DNA of 64,000 bases from Nocardioides daedukensis (GCF_013408415.1 NZ_JACCAA010000001.1:682001-746000), one strand, 5' to 3'. Counted from the stretch's first letter, positions 22,132 through 31,671 are shown. Program-made: numbers and translations. The notes: generated by a model not told the origin, from the letters alone.

Positions 22132-23231
22132 CAGGAGTCGAGGCCCTGCAGGCCTGCGACGGTGGCGTTGTACTCCTCGACCAAGTCGGCCATCACCTCG
22201 GCCACCGGGCGCACCTTGTTGGTCCGACCGACGATCTGCCCGGCCGGCATCGAGATGGTCTCCGGGTTGTCGCCGGAGTTCATCCGGTTGTGCGCGTCGG
22301 CGACGAGCAGGTTCTGCAGCGGCATCGGCAGCGGGGACGGTGCGCCCTCCTCGGTCCAGGCCTCGGTCCACTTGGTCTTGAGCAGGCGCGCCGGCTTCCC
22401 GGTGTAGACGCGGGTGCGCACGGTGTCGCCCGATCCGGCTGCCAGCAGCGCGTCGCGGATGCCGGTGCCCGCGGAGAGGTCGTACTCCTCCACGGTCAGC
22501 CAGAGCGAACCGGTCCAGGCGCCCTGCGCGCCGAGCGCCATCGCAGCAGCCATCTGCCGGCCGGAGCCGATCCCACCGGCGGCGAGGACGGGTACGTCGG
22601 GACCGACGGCGTCCACGATCTCCGGGGTGAGCACCATCCCGGCGATCTCACCGGTGTGGCCACCGGCCTCGTAGCCCTGGGCGACGATGATGTCGACCCC
22701 GTTCTTCACGTGCGAGAGCGCGTGCTTCGCAGCGCCGGCCAGGGCAGCCACCTTCACACCGGCCGCATGGGCCTGCTCGATGACGTCGACCGGCGGCGAG
22801 CCGAGGGCGTTGGCGATCAACACGGGACGGTGCGACAACGCCACGTCGACGTGCGAGCGTGCCACCGAGTGCAGCCAGCCGAGAACTCCCTCCCGGCCCT
22901 CGCCTTCGGGCAACGGTGGCACGCCCAGCTTCTGGAGGGTCTGGTCCACGAAGGAGATGTGCTCCTCGGGGATCATCGCCTTGAGGTCGACAGCCTTGCC
23001 CTCGGTGGGGATCTTCATCGGCATCACGACGTCGACACCGTAGGGCTTGCCGTCGGTGTTCTCGTCGAGCCAGGTCAGTGCCTTGTCGAGCTCGTCGGCG
23101 TCGTTGAACCGCACGGCACCCAGGACGCCCAGGCCACCGGCGCGGGAGACGGCCGCGGCAACGTGCTCGGAGGGGGTGAAGGCGAAGATCGGTACGTCGA
23201 TGCCGAGGGCCTCGCAAATTGGTGAGCGCAT
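22131..23231 (-). CDS. Nitronate monooxygenase-like FMN protein (2-nitropropane dioxygenase family)
   Basis: A 366-residue FMN-binding TIM-barrel protein. Visible family motifs are the N-terminal PIFAFTPSEHVAAAVSRAGG, the central IVAQGYEAGGHTGE and the FMN-phosphate loop VLAAGGIGSGRQMAAAMALG. M. tuberculosis Rv3553, in the cholesterol regulon, is a relative as I recall. In this setting it is more likely a dehydrogenase or enoyl reductase of steroid intermediates than a nitroalkane oxidase; that is inference. It overlaps fadD19 and the hydratase by single bases (TGATG at both joins). Confidence 0.82.
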   Translation of the reverse strand: MRSPICEALGIDVPIFAFTPSEHVAAAVSRAGGLGVLGAVRFNDADELDKALTWLDENTDGKPYGVDVVMPMKIPTEGKAVDLKAMIPEEHISFVDQTLQKLGVPPLPEGEGREGVLGWLHSVARSHVDVALSHRPVLIANALGSPPVDVIEQAHAAGVKVAALAGAAKHALSHVKNGVDIIVAQGYEAGGHTGEIAGMVLTPEIVDAVGPDVPVLAAGGIGSGRQMAAAMALGAQGAWTGSLWLTVEEYDLSAGTGIRDALLAAGSGDTVRTRVYTGKPARLLKTKWTEAWTEEGAPSPLPMPLQNLLVADAHNRMNSGDNPETISMPAGQIVGRTNKVRPVAEVMADLVEEYNATVAGLQGLDS

Positions 23232-24874
23232 CAGACTGCAGCCCTTTCGGTGTCGGCCCGGCCGGTATCGGCCAGGGCAAGTTCCTTGGCGCGGGGGTAT
23301 TGCGCCTTTCCAGTGGCGTTGCGCGGGATCTCGTCGACGACGGTCAGCCCGCGCGGAAGCTTGTAGCCGGAGAGCAGGGGGCGCAGGAAGTCGCGCAGCT
23401 CCTCGAGGGTGAGCGTCTCCCCCTCGCGCAGCTCGATGACGGCGTTGACGCTCTGGCCGTACTTCTCGTCCGGCAGCCCGATCACGAGCACGTCGTAGAC
23501 GGCGGGGTGTCCCTTGATCGCCATCTCGACCTCCTCGGGGTAGACCTTCTCCCCGCCGGTGTTGACGCAGTTGGAGCCGCGTCCCAGGAGGGTGAGCCGG
23601 TTGCCCTCCTCGATCCGGGCGTAGTCGCCGGGGATCGAGTAGCGCATGCCGTCGATCTCGATGAACGTCTTCGCGGACTTCTCCGGGTCCTTGTAGTAGC
23701 CGACCGGGACGTAGCCGGCCTTCGCCGTACGTCCGACCTTGCCGACGTCGACGCTCGGGTCGAGGACCTTGCCGTCGTCGTCGATCACCACGGTGCCGGC
23801 GGCGATGGTGACCACGGGGCCGTCGGTGGACAGTGCGCTGGCGTCCTGGAGTCCGGTGCCCTGGAAGCCGGTCTCCGACGAGCCGACGGAGTCGGTGAAG
23901 ACGGCGTTGGGGAACTTGGCCATCCAGCGCTCCTTGACCGCCTTGGAGAAGACCGCGGCGCTGCTGGCGATGGCGAAGAGGCTCTGGCCGTCGAAGCCGC
24001 CCTCCTCGTAGGCCTCGATCAGCGGGCGCGCCATCGCGTCGCCGGTCATGAAGACCATCTGCACCTTGTGCTCGTCGATCAGCTGCCAGGTCTGGACCGG
24101 GTCGAACTTGGGCGCCATGATCGTCAGCTGGCCGGCGAACAGGTGCATAAGCAGGCTGGCCTGCGCGCCACCGTGCATCAGCGGGCTGAGCGGCAGGGTG
24201 ATCAGGGAGGCCCCGGCGGCCGCGGCCTCGGACTGGTCGAACTCGGTCTTGAGCTCGCCGGTCATGAAGTCGACGCCGCCGCCCAGGACTCGCCAGAAGT
24301 CCTCGTGGCGCCACATGACGCCCTTCGGGAAGCCGGTGGTGCCGCCGGTGTAGATGATGTGGATGTCGTCGGCGCTGCGGGGACCGAAGTCCCGGGCGTC
24401 GCTCTGGCCGGCCATCGCGTCCTCGAGAAGGACGCCGCCGTAGCCGCTGACGTCACTGGCGTCGTCGGTCTCGAGCGGGTTGGGCACCGCGATGATCGTC
24501 TTGAGCCGGTCGAACTTCGGGGCCACCTGGCCCACCAGTCCGGCGTACGCGCGATCGTGGATCAGCCCGACCAGGTCGGCGTTGTCGAAGAGGTAGTCGA
24601 GCTCGCCGGCGACGTAGCGGTAGTTCACGTTGATCGACACGGCGCGGACCTTGAGGATCGCGATCAGGCCGATGACGTGCTCGATGCTGTTCTTGGCATA
24701 GAGGCCGACGTGGTCACCCACCCCGATCCCCTGGGCGGCGAGGTAGTGCGCCAGCTGGTTGGACTTGTGCTCCAGCTCGGCAAAGGTGATCGCGTCGTCG
24801 CCCACCCGGACCGCAAGGCGATCGGGGACGGCGTCGACGGCGTGCTCGAAGAGATCAGCGATGTTCAGGGCCAT
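23231..24874 (-). CDS. fadD19: Steroid-24-oyl-CoA synthetase (FadD19 type acyl-CoA ligase)
   Basis: Activates the sterol side-chain carboxylate to its CoA thioester with ATP. The 547 residues contain the AMP-binding loop YTGGTTGFPKGVMWRHED, the mid-domain motif SVGSSETGFQG, the hinge and GDYARIEEGN, and the C-terminal catalytic-Lys region NATGKAQYPRAKE. Length, wording and the divergent echA19 neighbour match M. tuberculosis FadD19 (Rv3515c). In Rhodococcus FadD19 is needed for C24-branched sterols. It heads a minus-strand operon with the FMN protein and hydratase. Confidence 0.9.
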   Translation of the reverse strand: MALNIADLFEHAVDAVPDRLAVRVGDDAITFAELEHKSNQLAHYLAAQGIGVGDHVGLYAKNSIEHVIGLIAILKVRAVSINVNYRYVAGELDYLFDNADLVGLIHDRAYAGLVGQVAPKFDRLKTIIAVPNPLETDDASDVSGYGGVLLEDAMAGQSDARDFGPRSADDIHIIYTGGTTGFPKGVMWRHEDFWRVLGGGVDFMTGELKTEFDQSEAAAAGASLITLPLSPLMHGGAQASLLMHLFAGQLTIMAPKFDPVQTWQLIDEHKVQMVFMTGDAMARPLIEAYEEGGFDGQSLFAIASSAAVFSKAVKERWMAKFPNAVFTDSVGSSETGFQGTGLQDASALSTDGPVVTIAAGTVVIDDDGKVLDPSVDVGKVGRTAKAGYVPVGYYKDPEKSAKTFIEIDGMRYSIPGDYARIEEGNRLTLLGRGSNCVNTGGEKVYPEEVEMAIKGHPAVYDVLVIGLPDEKYGQSVNAVIELREGETLTLEELRDFLRPLLSGYKLPRGLTVVDEIPRNATGKAQYPRAKELALADTGRADTERAAV

Positions 24875-24885
24875 GCTGATGAGAC

Positions 24886-24899
24886 TAGAACACGTTCTC
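24886..24899. promoter_or_regulatory. KstR-like operator between fadD19 and echA19
   Basis: TAGAACACGTTCTC matches TNNAACNNGTTNNA except for the last base, and its core AGAACACGTTCT is nearly palindromic. It lies between divergent starts at 24874 and 24922. A TAGTCT-like -10 for fadD19 overlaps one edge. Confidence 0.68.
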
Positions 24900-24921
24900 G
24901 TTTCTGACTAGAGTCCTTTCC

Positions 24922-25743
24922 ATGACCACCAAAAATGAAGCTGAGAACGCAGCCGGGAATGAACCCCACTGCCTCGTAGAGCTCGTCGACCACAAGCTCA
25001 TCGTGACCATGAACCGCCCCCAGGCGCGCAACGCGCTGTCGGGCGAGATGCTCTCGATCATGGAGCAGGCGTGGGAGCGCGCCAACACCGATCCCGAGGT
25101 CCGGGTCGTCATCCTGACCGGCGCCGGTGGCTACTTCTGCGCAGGCGCCGACCTCAAGGCGATGTCGAAGGACTCCCCCAGCGACAAGTTCGAGTCCGGC
25201 TCCTACGACCCGAGCATCATCAAATCGCTGCTGAAGGGCTATCGACTCACCAAGCCGCTGATCGCGGCCGTCGAAGGCCCGGCCATCGCCGGTGGCACCG
25301 AGATCCTCACCGCCACCGACATCCGCATCGCCGGCGAGTCCGCCAGGTTCGGCGTCTCGGAGGCGAAGTGGAGCCTCTATCCGCTCGGTGGCTCGGTGGT
25401 GCGCCTGCCCCGCCAGGTGCCCTACACGGTGGCGATGGACCTGCTGCTGACCGGTCGCCACATCAAGGCGCCCGAGGCTCGCGAGATCGGCCTGATCGGG
25501 TACGTCGTACCCGACGGCGAGGCGTTGGCGAAGGCGCACGAGGTCGCCGATCTGATCTGCGCCAACGGCCCGCTCTCGATCCAGGCGATCGTGAAGACCG
25601 TCCGGGACTCCGAGGGCAGGCACGAGGACGAGTGCTGGGTCGACGACGCTCGCATCGGCGCCGCGGTCTTCGCCAGCAACGACGCGAAGGAGGGCCCGCG
25701 CGCCTTCGCCGAGAAGCGGAAGCCGAACTTCACCGGCTCCTAG
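24922..25743 (+). CDS. echA19: Steroid side-chain enoyl-CoA hydratase, EchA19 type
   Basis: A 273-residue crotonase-family hydratase adding water across enoyl-CoA in side-chain beta-oxidation. It has the oxyanion-hole motif [11 protein letters not shown], the second motif [21 protein letters not shown] and [12 protein letters not shown]. Its position divergent from fadD19 equals Rv3516 (EchA19) next to Rv3515c. The tail [12 protein letters not shown] is typical. Its stop overlaps the convergent acyl-CoA ligase stop by 4 bp. Confidence 0.87.
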   Translation: MTTKNEAENAAGNEPHCLVELVDHKLIVTMNRPQARNALSGEMLSIMEQAWERANTDPEVRVVILTGAGGYFCAGADLKAMSKDSPSDKFESGSYDPSIIKSLLKGYRLTKPLIAAVEGPAIAGGTEILTATDIRIAGESARFGVSEAKWSLYPLGGSVVRLPRQVPYTVAMDLLLTGRHIKAPEAREIGLIGYVVPDGEALAKAHEVADLICANGPLSIQAIVKTVRDSEGRHEDECWVDDARIGAAVFASNDAKEGPRAFAEKRKPNFTGS

Positions 25744-27320
25744 CCGACGCTTCGGCCGCCCTCCCAGAACCGCGCGCGCAGCGCCTTCTTGTCGGGCTTG
25801 CCGAGTCCCGTCAGCGGGATCGAGTCCACCGCGATCACCTGCTTGGGCGCCTGGACCGCACCCTTGCGCTCCTTGACCGCAGCCTGGATCTCGGCCGTGA
25901 CGGCGTCGGTGAGCTCGGCGCCGTCACGCAGGACGACCAGCGCGGTGACGGCCTCCCCGAACTTTTCGTGGGGAGTGCCGATCACCGCGACCTGGGCGAC
26001 GGCGGCGTGCTCGGCCACGACGTCCTCGACCTCGCGGGGGAAGACGTTGAAGCCGCCAGTGACGATCATGTCCTTGGTCCGGTCGACGATGAACCAGAAG
26101 CCGTCCTCGTCCTCACGGGCCACGTCGCCGGTGTGCATCCAGCCGTCCCGGAACGTTGCCGCGGTCTCGTCGGGAAGGTTCCAGTAGCCGCCGGCCAGCA
26201 GCGGCCCGGAGACACAGATCTCCCCCGGCTCGCCCTGGGCCACCGGCGTTCCGTCCTCGCCGAGCAGGGCGGCGCGGATGAACGCGGAGGGCCGTCCGCA
26301 CGACGTCAGCCGCGCGGTGTCGTGGTCACCCTTGCCGAGGTAGGTGATCGCCATCGGCGCCTCGGACTGGCCGTAGTACTGCGCGAAGATCGGACCGAAC
26401 CGGTCGATCGCCTCCTGCAGGCGCACCGGGTTGATCGCGGACGCGCCGTAGTAGACGGTCTCCAGGCTGGACAGGTCCCGAGTTTTCGAGTCCGGGTGGT
26501 CGAGCAGGGCATAGAGCATCGACGGCACCAGCATGGTCGCGGTGATCCGCTGCTCCTCGATGGTGCGGAGCACCTCGGCAGGATCGAACTTCGGCAGCAC
26601 CACCAGGCAGCCGCCCTTCATCACCGTCGGCACGAAGAAGGCGGCACCGGCGTGCGAGAGCGGCGTACACATCAGGAAGCGCGGGTTGTCGGGCCATTCC
26701 CATTCCGACATCTGGATCTGGGTCATCGTGTTCATCGCCCGCGCCGTGCCGATGACGCCCTTGGGCTTGCCCGTGGTGCCACCGGTGTAGGTGATCGAGA
26801 CGATGTGGTCGGGCGGCAACAGCGCCGCCGTCAACGGCGAGGGGTCGTACGACGCGGCCGCGGCGGCCAGGTCCTGCCCGATGTGGGCGAGCTCCTCGGG
26901 GACCGGGCCGATCGTCAGCACCTTGGTCAGCGTCGGCACCTTCTCGAGCAGGCCGAGTGCGCGCTCGACGAACATCGGCACCGGGTCGATGATCAGCGTG
27001 CTGATCCCGGCGTCGGCGATCACGTAGGCGTGGTCGTCGAGCGACCCGAGCGGGTGCAGCGACGTACGCCGGAAGCCCTGGGTCTGGCCGGCGCCGAGGA
27101 TGAAGAGCACCTCGGGTCGGTTCAGCGCCAGCAGCGCCGAGGACGAGCCGGTCCCGGCGCCGAGCGCCTCGAAGGCCTGGACGTACTGGCTGATCCGCGC
27201 GGCGACCTCGCCGCCGGTGAGCACGGTGTCGCCGAGATACATCACCGGGTCGTTGCGGTGCCGCTTGAGCGCGGCCACCATCAGGTCGCCGTTGTGCGTG
27301 CCGTCATACATGTTGCTCAT
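25740..27320 (-). CDS. Acyl-CoA synthetase (AMP-binding, FadD family)
   Basis: A 526-residue ATP-dependent acyl-CoA ligase. Motifs are [20 protein letters not shown] (AMP loop), [37 protein letters not shown] and the C-terminal [13 protein letters not shown]. The opening [21 protein letters not shown] is typical of a sterol-cluster subgroup, but I cannot fix the number. It could activate another steroid acid or a fatty acid. It overlaps the LLM oxidoreductase stop by 4 bp (ATGA), so the two form an operon starting at the 28.4 kb promoter. Confidence 0.85.
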   Translation of the reverse strand: MSNMYDGTHNGDLMVAALKRHRNDPVMYLGDTVLTGGEVAARISQYVQAFEALGAGTGSSSALLALNRPEVLFILGAGQTQGFRRTSLHPLGSLDDHAYVIADAGISTLIIDPVPMFVERALGLLEKVPTLTKVLTIGPVPEELAHIGQDLAAAAASYDPSPLTAALLPPDHIVSITYTGGTTGKPKGVIGTARAMNTMTQIQMSEWEWPDNPRFLMCTPLSHAGAAFFVPTVMKGGCLVVLPKFDPAEVLRTIEEQRITATMLVPSMLYALLDHPDSKTRDLSSLETVYYGASAINPVRLQEAIDRFGPIFAQYYGQSEAPMAITYLGKGDHDTARLTSCGRPSAFIRAALLGEDGTPVAQGEPGEICVSGPLLAGGYWNLPDETAATFRDGWMHTGDVAREDEDGFWFIVDRTKDMIVTGGFNVFPREVEDVVAEHAAVAQVAVIGTPHEKFGEAVTALVVLRDGAELTDAVTAEIQAAVKERKGAVQAPKQVIAVDSIPLTGLGKPDKKALRARFWEGGRSVG

Positions 27321-28363
27321 CCGAGCACCTCCGCGATTCGTCGTACCTCGTCGCCCGTGCGGCAACTGAGCAGGAGTGTGGTCACTCCGGTTTCCTCCCA
27401 TTGCGCGACGCGCTCCTTGACGGCGCTCGCGGTGCCGACGATGTGCATGTCGTCGACCAGCTCGTCGGGGATCAGGGCCGTGGCCCCTTCGCGGTCCCCG
27501 GCGAGGAACAGCTTCTGGACCTCGTCGGTGATGCGCTCATAGCCCATCCGTTCGAAGACCTGCTTGTGGAAGTTGGCCTCCTTGGCCCCCATCCCGCCCA
27601 TGTAGAGCGCGACGGTGGGCTTGAGGCGGTCGAGGACGGCCTGGCGCGCGGGCCCGTCGTCCTCGGTGATCTGCAGGTGGCAGGTGGCGGTGATCTCGAA
27701 GTCCGCGCGGGTACGTCGTGCTCCCGGGCGCGCGAAGCCCTCGTCGAGCCAGGGCTGGTACATCCCCGAGGACTTCGGGGTGTAGAAGATTGGGATCCAG
27801 CCGTCGGCGATCTCGGCGGTCTGCGCCACGTTCTTGGGGCCCTCGGCGCCCAGCCAGATCGGGATGTCGGAGCGCAACGGGTGCACGATCGACTTCAGCG
27901 GCTTGCCCAGCCCGACGGCGCCGGGGCCGTCGAAGGGCAGGCGATGGTGCGGGCCGTCGTTGGTGACCGGAGCCTCCCGGGCGAGCACCTTGCGGATGAT
28001 CTCGACGACCTCACGGGTCCGGGCCAGCGGCTTGGCGAAGGCCTGGCCGTACCAACCCTCCACGACCTGTGGGCCGCTCACGCCCATGCCGAGGATGAAG
28101 CGACCGTTCGAGAGGTGGTCGAGGGTCAGCGCGTGCATCGCGATCGAGGCCGGACTGCGTCCGGACATCTGCACGATCGAGGTGCCCAACCGAAGTTTGG
28201 TCGTGTCGCGACCCCACCAGGCCAGCGGGGTCAGGGCGTCGGAGCCCCAGGCCTCGGCGGTGAAGAGCGAGTCGAAGCCGGACTCCTCCGCCGCGGCCAC
28301 GAGCTCCGCAACGCCCGTCGGGGGTTGTGCACCCCAATATCCGAGTTGCAGGCCGAGCTTCAT
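27317..28363 (-). CDS. LLM-class F420-dependent oxidoreductase (Rv3520c-like)
   Basis: A 348-residue luciferase-like TIM-barrel enzyme likely using coenzyme F420. It has MKLGLQLGYWGAQ at the start, FDSLFTAEAWGSDA, GTSIVQMSGRSPA, GMGVSGPQVVEGWYG and PIWLGAEGPKNV. The start at 28363 has a clear GGAG site. From memory it corresponds in place and size to M. tuberculosis Rv3520c, next to a DUF35-ltp4-ltp3 operon. The substrate is unknown; a steroid CoA intermediate fits the context. Confidence 0.85.
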   Translation of the reverse strand: MKLGLQLGYWGAQPPTGVAELVAAAEESGFDSLFTAEAWGSDALTPLAWWGRDTTKLRLGTSIVQMSGRSPASIAMHALTLDHLSNGRFILGMGVSGPQVVEGWYGQAFAKPLARTREVVEIIRKVLAREAPVTNDGPHHRLPFDGPGAVGLGKPLKSIVHPLRSDIPIWLGAEGPKNVAQTAEIADGWIPIFYTPKSSGMYQPWLDEGFARPGARRTRADFEITATCHLQITEDDGPARQAVLDRLKPTVALYMGGMGAKEANFHKQVFERMGYERITDEVQKLFLAGDREGATALIPDELVDDMHIVGTASAVKERVAQWEETGVTTLLLSCRTGDEVRRIAEVLG

Positions 28364-28421
28364 CGGTTCTCCTTCACGAATCGCCACCAACTGCTCATGG
28401 ACACATGCTTGTGCTGCACAC

Positions 28422-28435
28422 TAGAACATGTTTCA
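28422..28435. promoter_or_regulatory. KstR-like operator between the LLM gene and the DUF35 gene
   Basis: TAGAACATGTTTCA is a perfect match to TNNAACNNGTTNNA. It lies 10 bp before the DUF35 start and 58 bp upstream of the LLM start, and is the best of three such boxes in the cluster. Confidence 0.75.
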
Positions 28436-28445
28436 GTATTGGGCT

Positions 28446-29411
28446 ATGACCACCAGTGAAACGCGCACCCTCAGCGCCCCGGTGCATGTCGGTTTCGACT
28501 ACACGCGCTCAGTCGGCCCAGTGCTCGGCGAATTCTTCTCAGGATTGCGCGACGGCCGCCTCGTCGCGGGTCGCCTCGCCGACGGCAGCGTCGTGCTTCC
28601 GCCACCCGAGTTCGACCCGACCACGCACGCCCAGGTGACCGACTTCGTCGACGTCGGCCCGGCCGGGACCGTGCAGTCGTGGACCTGGGTCCCCGAGCCG
28701 GTGCCCGGACAGCCCTTCGACCACCCGTTCGCGTTCGCGCTGATCCTCCTCGACGGAGCCACCGCCCCCTTCCTGCACGCACTCGACGTGCCGCGCGACC
28801 AGCTCGAGGTCGGCATGCGGGTCGGTGTCCGCTGGGCCGCCGAGCGGACCGGGAGCATCACCGACATCGAGGCGTTCGTCCCCGAGGACGCCGCGTCCGC
28901 GCCGCTCGCCCTCGCCGAGGGAACGGTGGACCCGGTCACCGGAATCATCACCCCGGTCAACCTCGACTACGTCTATGCCGCCAGCCCCGAGGAGAGCGCC
29001 TTCTTCCGCGCCCTCGAGGAGGGCCGGATCATCGGGCAGCGGTGCCCGACCTGCCACAAGGTCTACACCCCGCCGCGCGGGGCCTGCCCGGTCGACGGCG
29101 TACCCACCACCGATGAGGTCGAGCTCGCCCACACCGGCACCGTCACCACGTTCTGCATCGTCAACGTGCCGTTCCTGGGCCAGAAGATCACCCCGCCCTA
29201 CGTGTCGGCCTATGTGCTGCTCGACGGCGCGGACATCGCCTTCCTCCACCTGATCCTCGGGGTGGATGCCGCCGAGGTCCGGATGGGCATGCGGGTCAGG
29301 GCGGTGTGGCGTCCCGAGGAGGAGTGGGGCACCACTGTCGAGAACATCAGTCACTTCGAACCCACCGGTGAGCCGGACGCGGAGTTCGACACCTACAAGC
29401 AGCACCTCTGA
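28446..29411 (+). CDS. DUF35/OB-fold protein, two-domain (Rv3521-like), partner of Ltp proteins
   Basis: A 321-residue protein made of two related OB-fold halves. The second half has a zinc-ribbon start RCPTCHKVYTPPRGACPVDG; the fourth Cys of a normal ribbon is replaced by the PVD segment. The first half (about residues 15-150) lacks Cys. DUF35 proteins bind thiolase-like Ltp proteins to form retro-aldolases or Claisen enzymes; the Ltp2-ChsH2 pair is the studied case. It is followed by ltp4 and ltp3, and its start ATG at 28446 was chosen over the in-frame ATG at 28428, which lies inside the operator. Confidence 0.82.
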   Translation: MTTSETRTLSAPVHVGFDYTRSVGPVLGEFFSGLRDGRLVAGRLADGSVVLPPPEFDPTTHAQVTDFVDVGPAGTVQSWTWVPEPVPGQPFDHPFAFALILLDGATAPFLHALDVPRDQLEVGMRVGVRWAAERTGSITDIEAFVPEDAASAPLALAEGTVDPVTGIITPVNLDYVYAASPEESAFFRALEEGRIIGQRCPTCHKVYTPPRGACPVDGVPTTDEVELAHTGTVTTFCIVNVPFLGQKITPPYVSAYVLLDGADIAFLHLILGVDAAEVRMGMRVRAVWRPEEEWGTTVENISHFEPTGEPDAEFDTYKQHL

Positions 29412-29421
29412 GGGGGCAGCC

Positions 29422-30474
29422 ATGCGAAACGTTGCAGTCGTGGGCTTTGCCCAGCGCCAGATGAAGGAATTCGACGGGTCCCCCACCATGGTGGAGCTGC
29501 TCGTCCCGCTCTTCGCCGAGCTCTATGAGCAGACCGGCTTCACCCGCAAGGACATCGGGTTCTGGTGTTCCGGGTCGTCGGACTACCTGGCCGGCCGGTC
29601 GTTCTCGTTCGTCTCCGCCGTCGACGCGATCGGTGCACTTCCGCCGGTCAACGAGTCGCACGTCGAGATGGACGCCGCCTGGGCGCTCTATGAGGCCTGG
29701 TTGAAGATCCAGACCGGGGAGATCGACACCGCCCTGGTCTACGGCTTCGGCAAGTCGTCCGCCGGCACCCTGCGTCGCACCCTGGCGCTCCAGCTGGATC
29801 CCTACACGATGACTCCGCTGTGGCCCGACACCGTCTCCCTGGCCGGTCTGCAGGCCCGGCTCGGGCTCGAGGCCGGGCTGTGGGACGAGAAGGCGATGGC
29901 CGAGGTCGCGCTCCGCTCGCTGAGCGACGCCGAGCGCAACGAGTACGCCGTACGCTCCGGTGGCTCGTCCATCGATGACCTGCTGGCCCGGCCGCTGTAT
30001 GCCGACCCGCTGCGCAAGCACGACTGTGCACCCGTCACCGACGGTGCCGCGGCGATCATCCTGGCGGCCGACGACCGCGCCTCCGACGCGTCCGAGACAC
30101 CTGCCTGGATCACCGGCTTCGCGCACAACATCGACCCGCTTCACCTGGGTGCGCGCGACCTGACCCGGGCACCGTCGGCTGCTGCCGCCGGCTCGGCCGC
30201 CGGCGTCGAGGGCGTCGAGGTCGCCGAGCTGCACGCACCGTTCAGCCACCAGGAGCTGATTCTCCGCGAGGAGCTCGGCCTGGGCGCGAACGTGAAGATC
30301 AACCCCTCGGGCGGCGCGCTCACCAGCAACCCGATGTTCTCGGCCGGACTGATCCGGATCGGCGAGGCCGCCGCGGCGATCAGCCGTGGCGACGCCGGCC
30401 GCACCCTTGGCCACGCAACGGCGGGGCCGCTCCTGCAACAGAACCTGGTCTGCGTGATGGAAGGAGCCCACTGA
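29422..30474 (+). CDS. ltp4: Lipid-transfer protein/thiolase-like Ltp4
   Basis: A 350-residue thiolase-fold protein of the SCP2/Ltp type. The thiolase nucleophile Cys is absent at the expected place, where NESHVEMDAAWALYEAW stands, so it is likely an aldolase partner and not a thiolase. Late motifs are SGGALTSNPMFSAGLIR. The ATG at 29422 has a GAGGGGG site. It ends in a TGATG overlap with ltp3. In Rhodococcus, Ltp3 and Ltp4 are needed for C24-branched sterol side chains. Confidence 0.82.
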   Translation: MRNVAVVGFAQRQMKEFDGSPTMVELLVPLFAELYEQTGFTRKDIGFWCSGSSDYLAGRSFSFVSAVDAIGALPPVNESHVEMDAAWALYEAWLKIQTGEIDTALVYGFGKSSAGTLRRTLALQLDPYTMTPLWPDTVSLAGLQARLGLEAGLWDEKAMAEVALRSLSDAERNEYAVRSGGSSIDDLLARPLYADPLRKHDCAPVTDGAAAIILAADDRASDASETPAWITGFAHNIDPLHLGARDLTRAPSAAAAGSAAGVEGVEVAELHAPFSHQELILREELGLGANVKINPSGGALTSNPMFSAGLIRIGEAAAAISRGDAGRTLGHATAGPLLQQNLVCVMEGAH

Positions 30475-31649
30475 TGGGCAAGCAGGGGAACCACAAGCAG
30501 CTGGCCGCCGTGATCGGTGTCGGCCAGACCCACCACCGCGCGAAGCGCGAGGACGTCTCGATGGCAGGTCTGTGCCGCGAGGCGATCGACCGCGCCCTCG
30601 AGGACGCCGGGCTCACCTTCGACGAGATCGACGCCATCGTCGTCGGCAAGGCACCCGACCTGTTCGAGGGCGTGATGATGCCCGAGCTCTACCTGGCCGA
30701 GGCCCTCGGTGCCGCCGGGAAGCCGCTGCTCCGGGTGCACACCGCCGGCTCCGTCGGCGGCTCCACCGCCATCGTGGCGGCCTCGCTCGTGCAGAGCGGG
30801 GTGCACAAGCGAGTGCTCACGGTGGCCTACGAGAAGCAGTCCGAGTCGAACGCGATGTGGGCGCTGTCGGTGCCGGTGCCGTTCATCATGCCGGTGCACG
30901 CGGGCGCGGGTGGCTACTTCGCCCCGCACGTGCGCTCCTACATCCGTCGCTCGGGTGCGCCCACGCACATCGGCGCGATGGTGGCCGCGAAGGACCGGCA
31001 GAACGCGCTGAAGAACCCCTATGCGCACCTGCAGAACAAGGACACCACCGTCGAGTCGGTGCTTGCCTCGCAAATGCTGTGGGACCCGATCCGCTATGAC
31101 GAGACCTGCCCGTCCTCGGACGGCGCGTGTGCACTGGTCATCTCGGATGAGGCGACCGCGTCCTCGGTGGAGAACCCGGCCTGGATCCACGCCACCGCGA
31201 TGCGCTCGGAGATGACCACGGCCGCCGAGCGCGACCAGGTCAACCCGCAGGCCGGCCGCGACGCCGCGGCATACCTCTACAAGCAGGCCGGGATCACCGA
31301 TCCCTTCAACGAGATCGACGCGGTCGAGATGTACGTGCCGTTCTCGTGGTTCGAGCCGATGTGGCTGGAGAACCTCGGCTTCGCCGAGGAGGGCTCCGGC
31401 TGGAAGCTGACCGAGGGTGGCGTCACGGCGATGGACGGCGCGCTCCCGGTCAACTGCTCGGGTGGCGTGCTCTCCTCCAACCCGATCGGCGCCTCCGGGA
31501 TGCTGCGCTTCGCCGAGGCCGCGTTGCAAGCGCGTGGCCGTGCCGGAGACCACCAGGTCGACGGCGTACGCCGTGCGCTCGGCCACGCCTATGGAGGTGG
31601 CTCCCAGTTCTTCGCGATGTGGATCGTCGGAGCCGACAAGCCCGCGTGA
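30474..31649 (+). CDS. ltp3: Lipid-transfer protein/thiolase-like Ltp3
   Basis: A 391-residue thiolase-fold protein. The usual active-site Cys loop reads VHTAGSVGGSTA, so the nucleophile Cys is replaced; ETCPSSDGACALVI and LPVNCSGGVLSSNPIGASG are the other core motifs. Together with Ltp4 and the DUF35 protein it probably cleaves the branched side chain by retro-aldol chemistry. The gene order DUF35-ltp4-ltp3 equals Rv3521-Rv3522-Rv3523. It ends 34 bp before map, with no clear terminator between. Confidence 0.84.
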   Translation: MGKQGNHKQLAAVIGVGQTHHRAKREDVSMAGLCREAIDRALEDAGLTFDEIDAIVVGKAPDLFEGVMMPELYLAEALGAAGKPLLRVHTAGSVGGSTAIVAASLVQSGVHKRVLTVAYEKQSESNAMWALSVPVPFIMPVHAGAGGYFAPHVRSYIRRSGAPTHIGAMVAAKDRQNALKNPYAHLQNKDTTVESVLASQMLWDPIRYDETCPSSDGACALVISDEATASSVENPAWIHATAMRSEMTTAAERDQVNPQAGRDAAAYLYKQAGITDPFNEIDAVEMYVPFSWFEPMWLENLGFAEEGSGWKLTEGGVTAMDGALPVNCSGGVLSSNPIGASGMLRFAEAALQARGRAGDHQVDGVRRALGHAYGGGSQFFAMWIVGADKPA

Positions 31650-31671
31650 ACCTGAAGGGCAACAACGGCCG

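Noticed and set aside
24886..24899. LexA box between fadD19 and echA19
   Set aside because: GAAC and GTTC are separated by 2 bases, not 4; it fits the KstR pattern instead.
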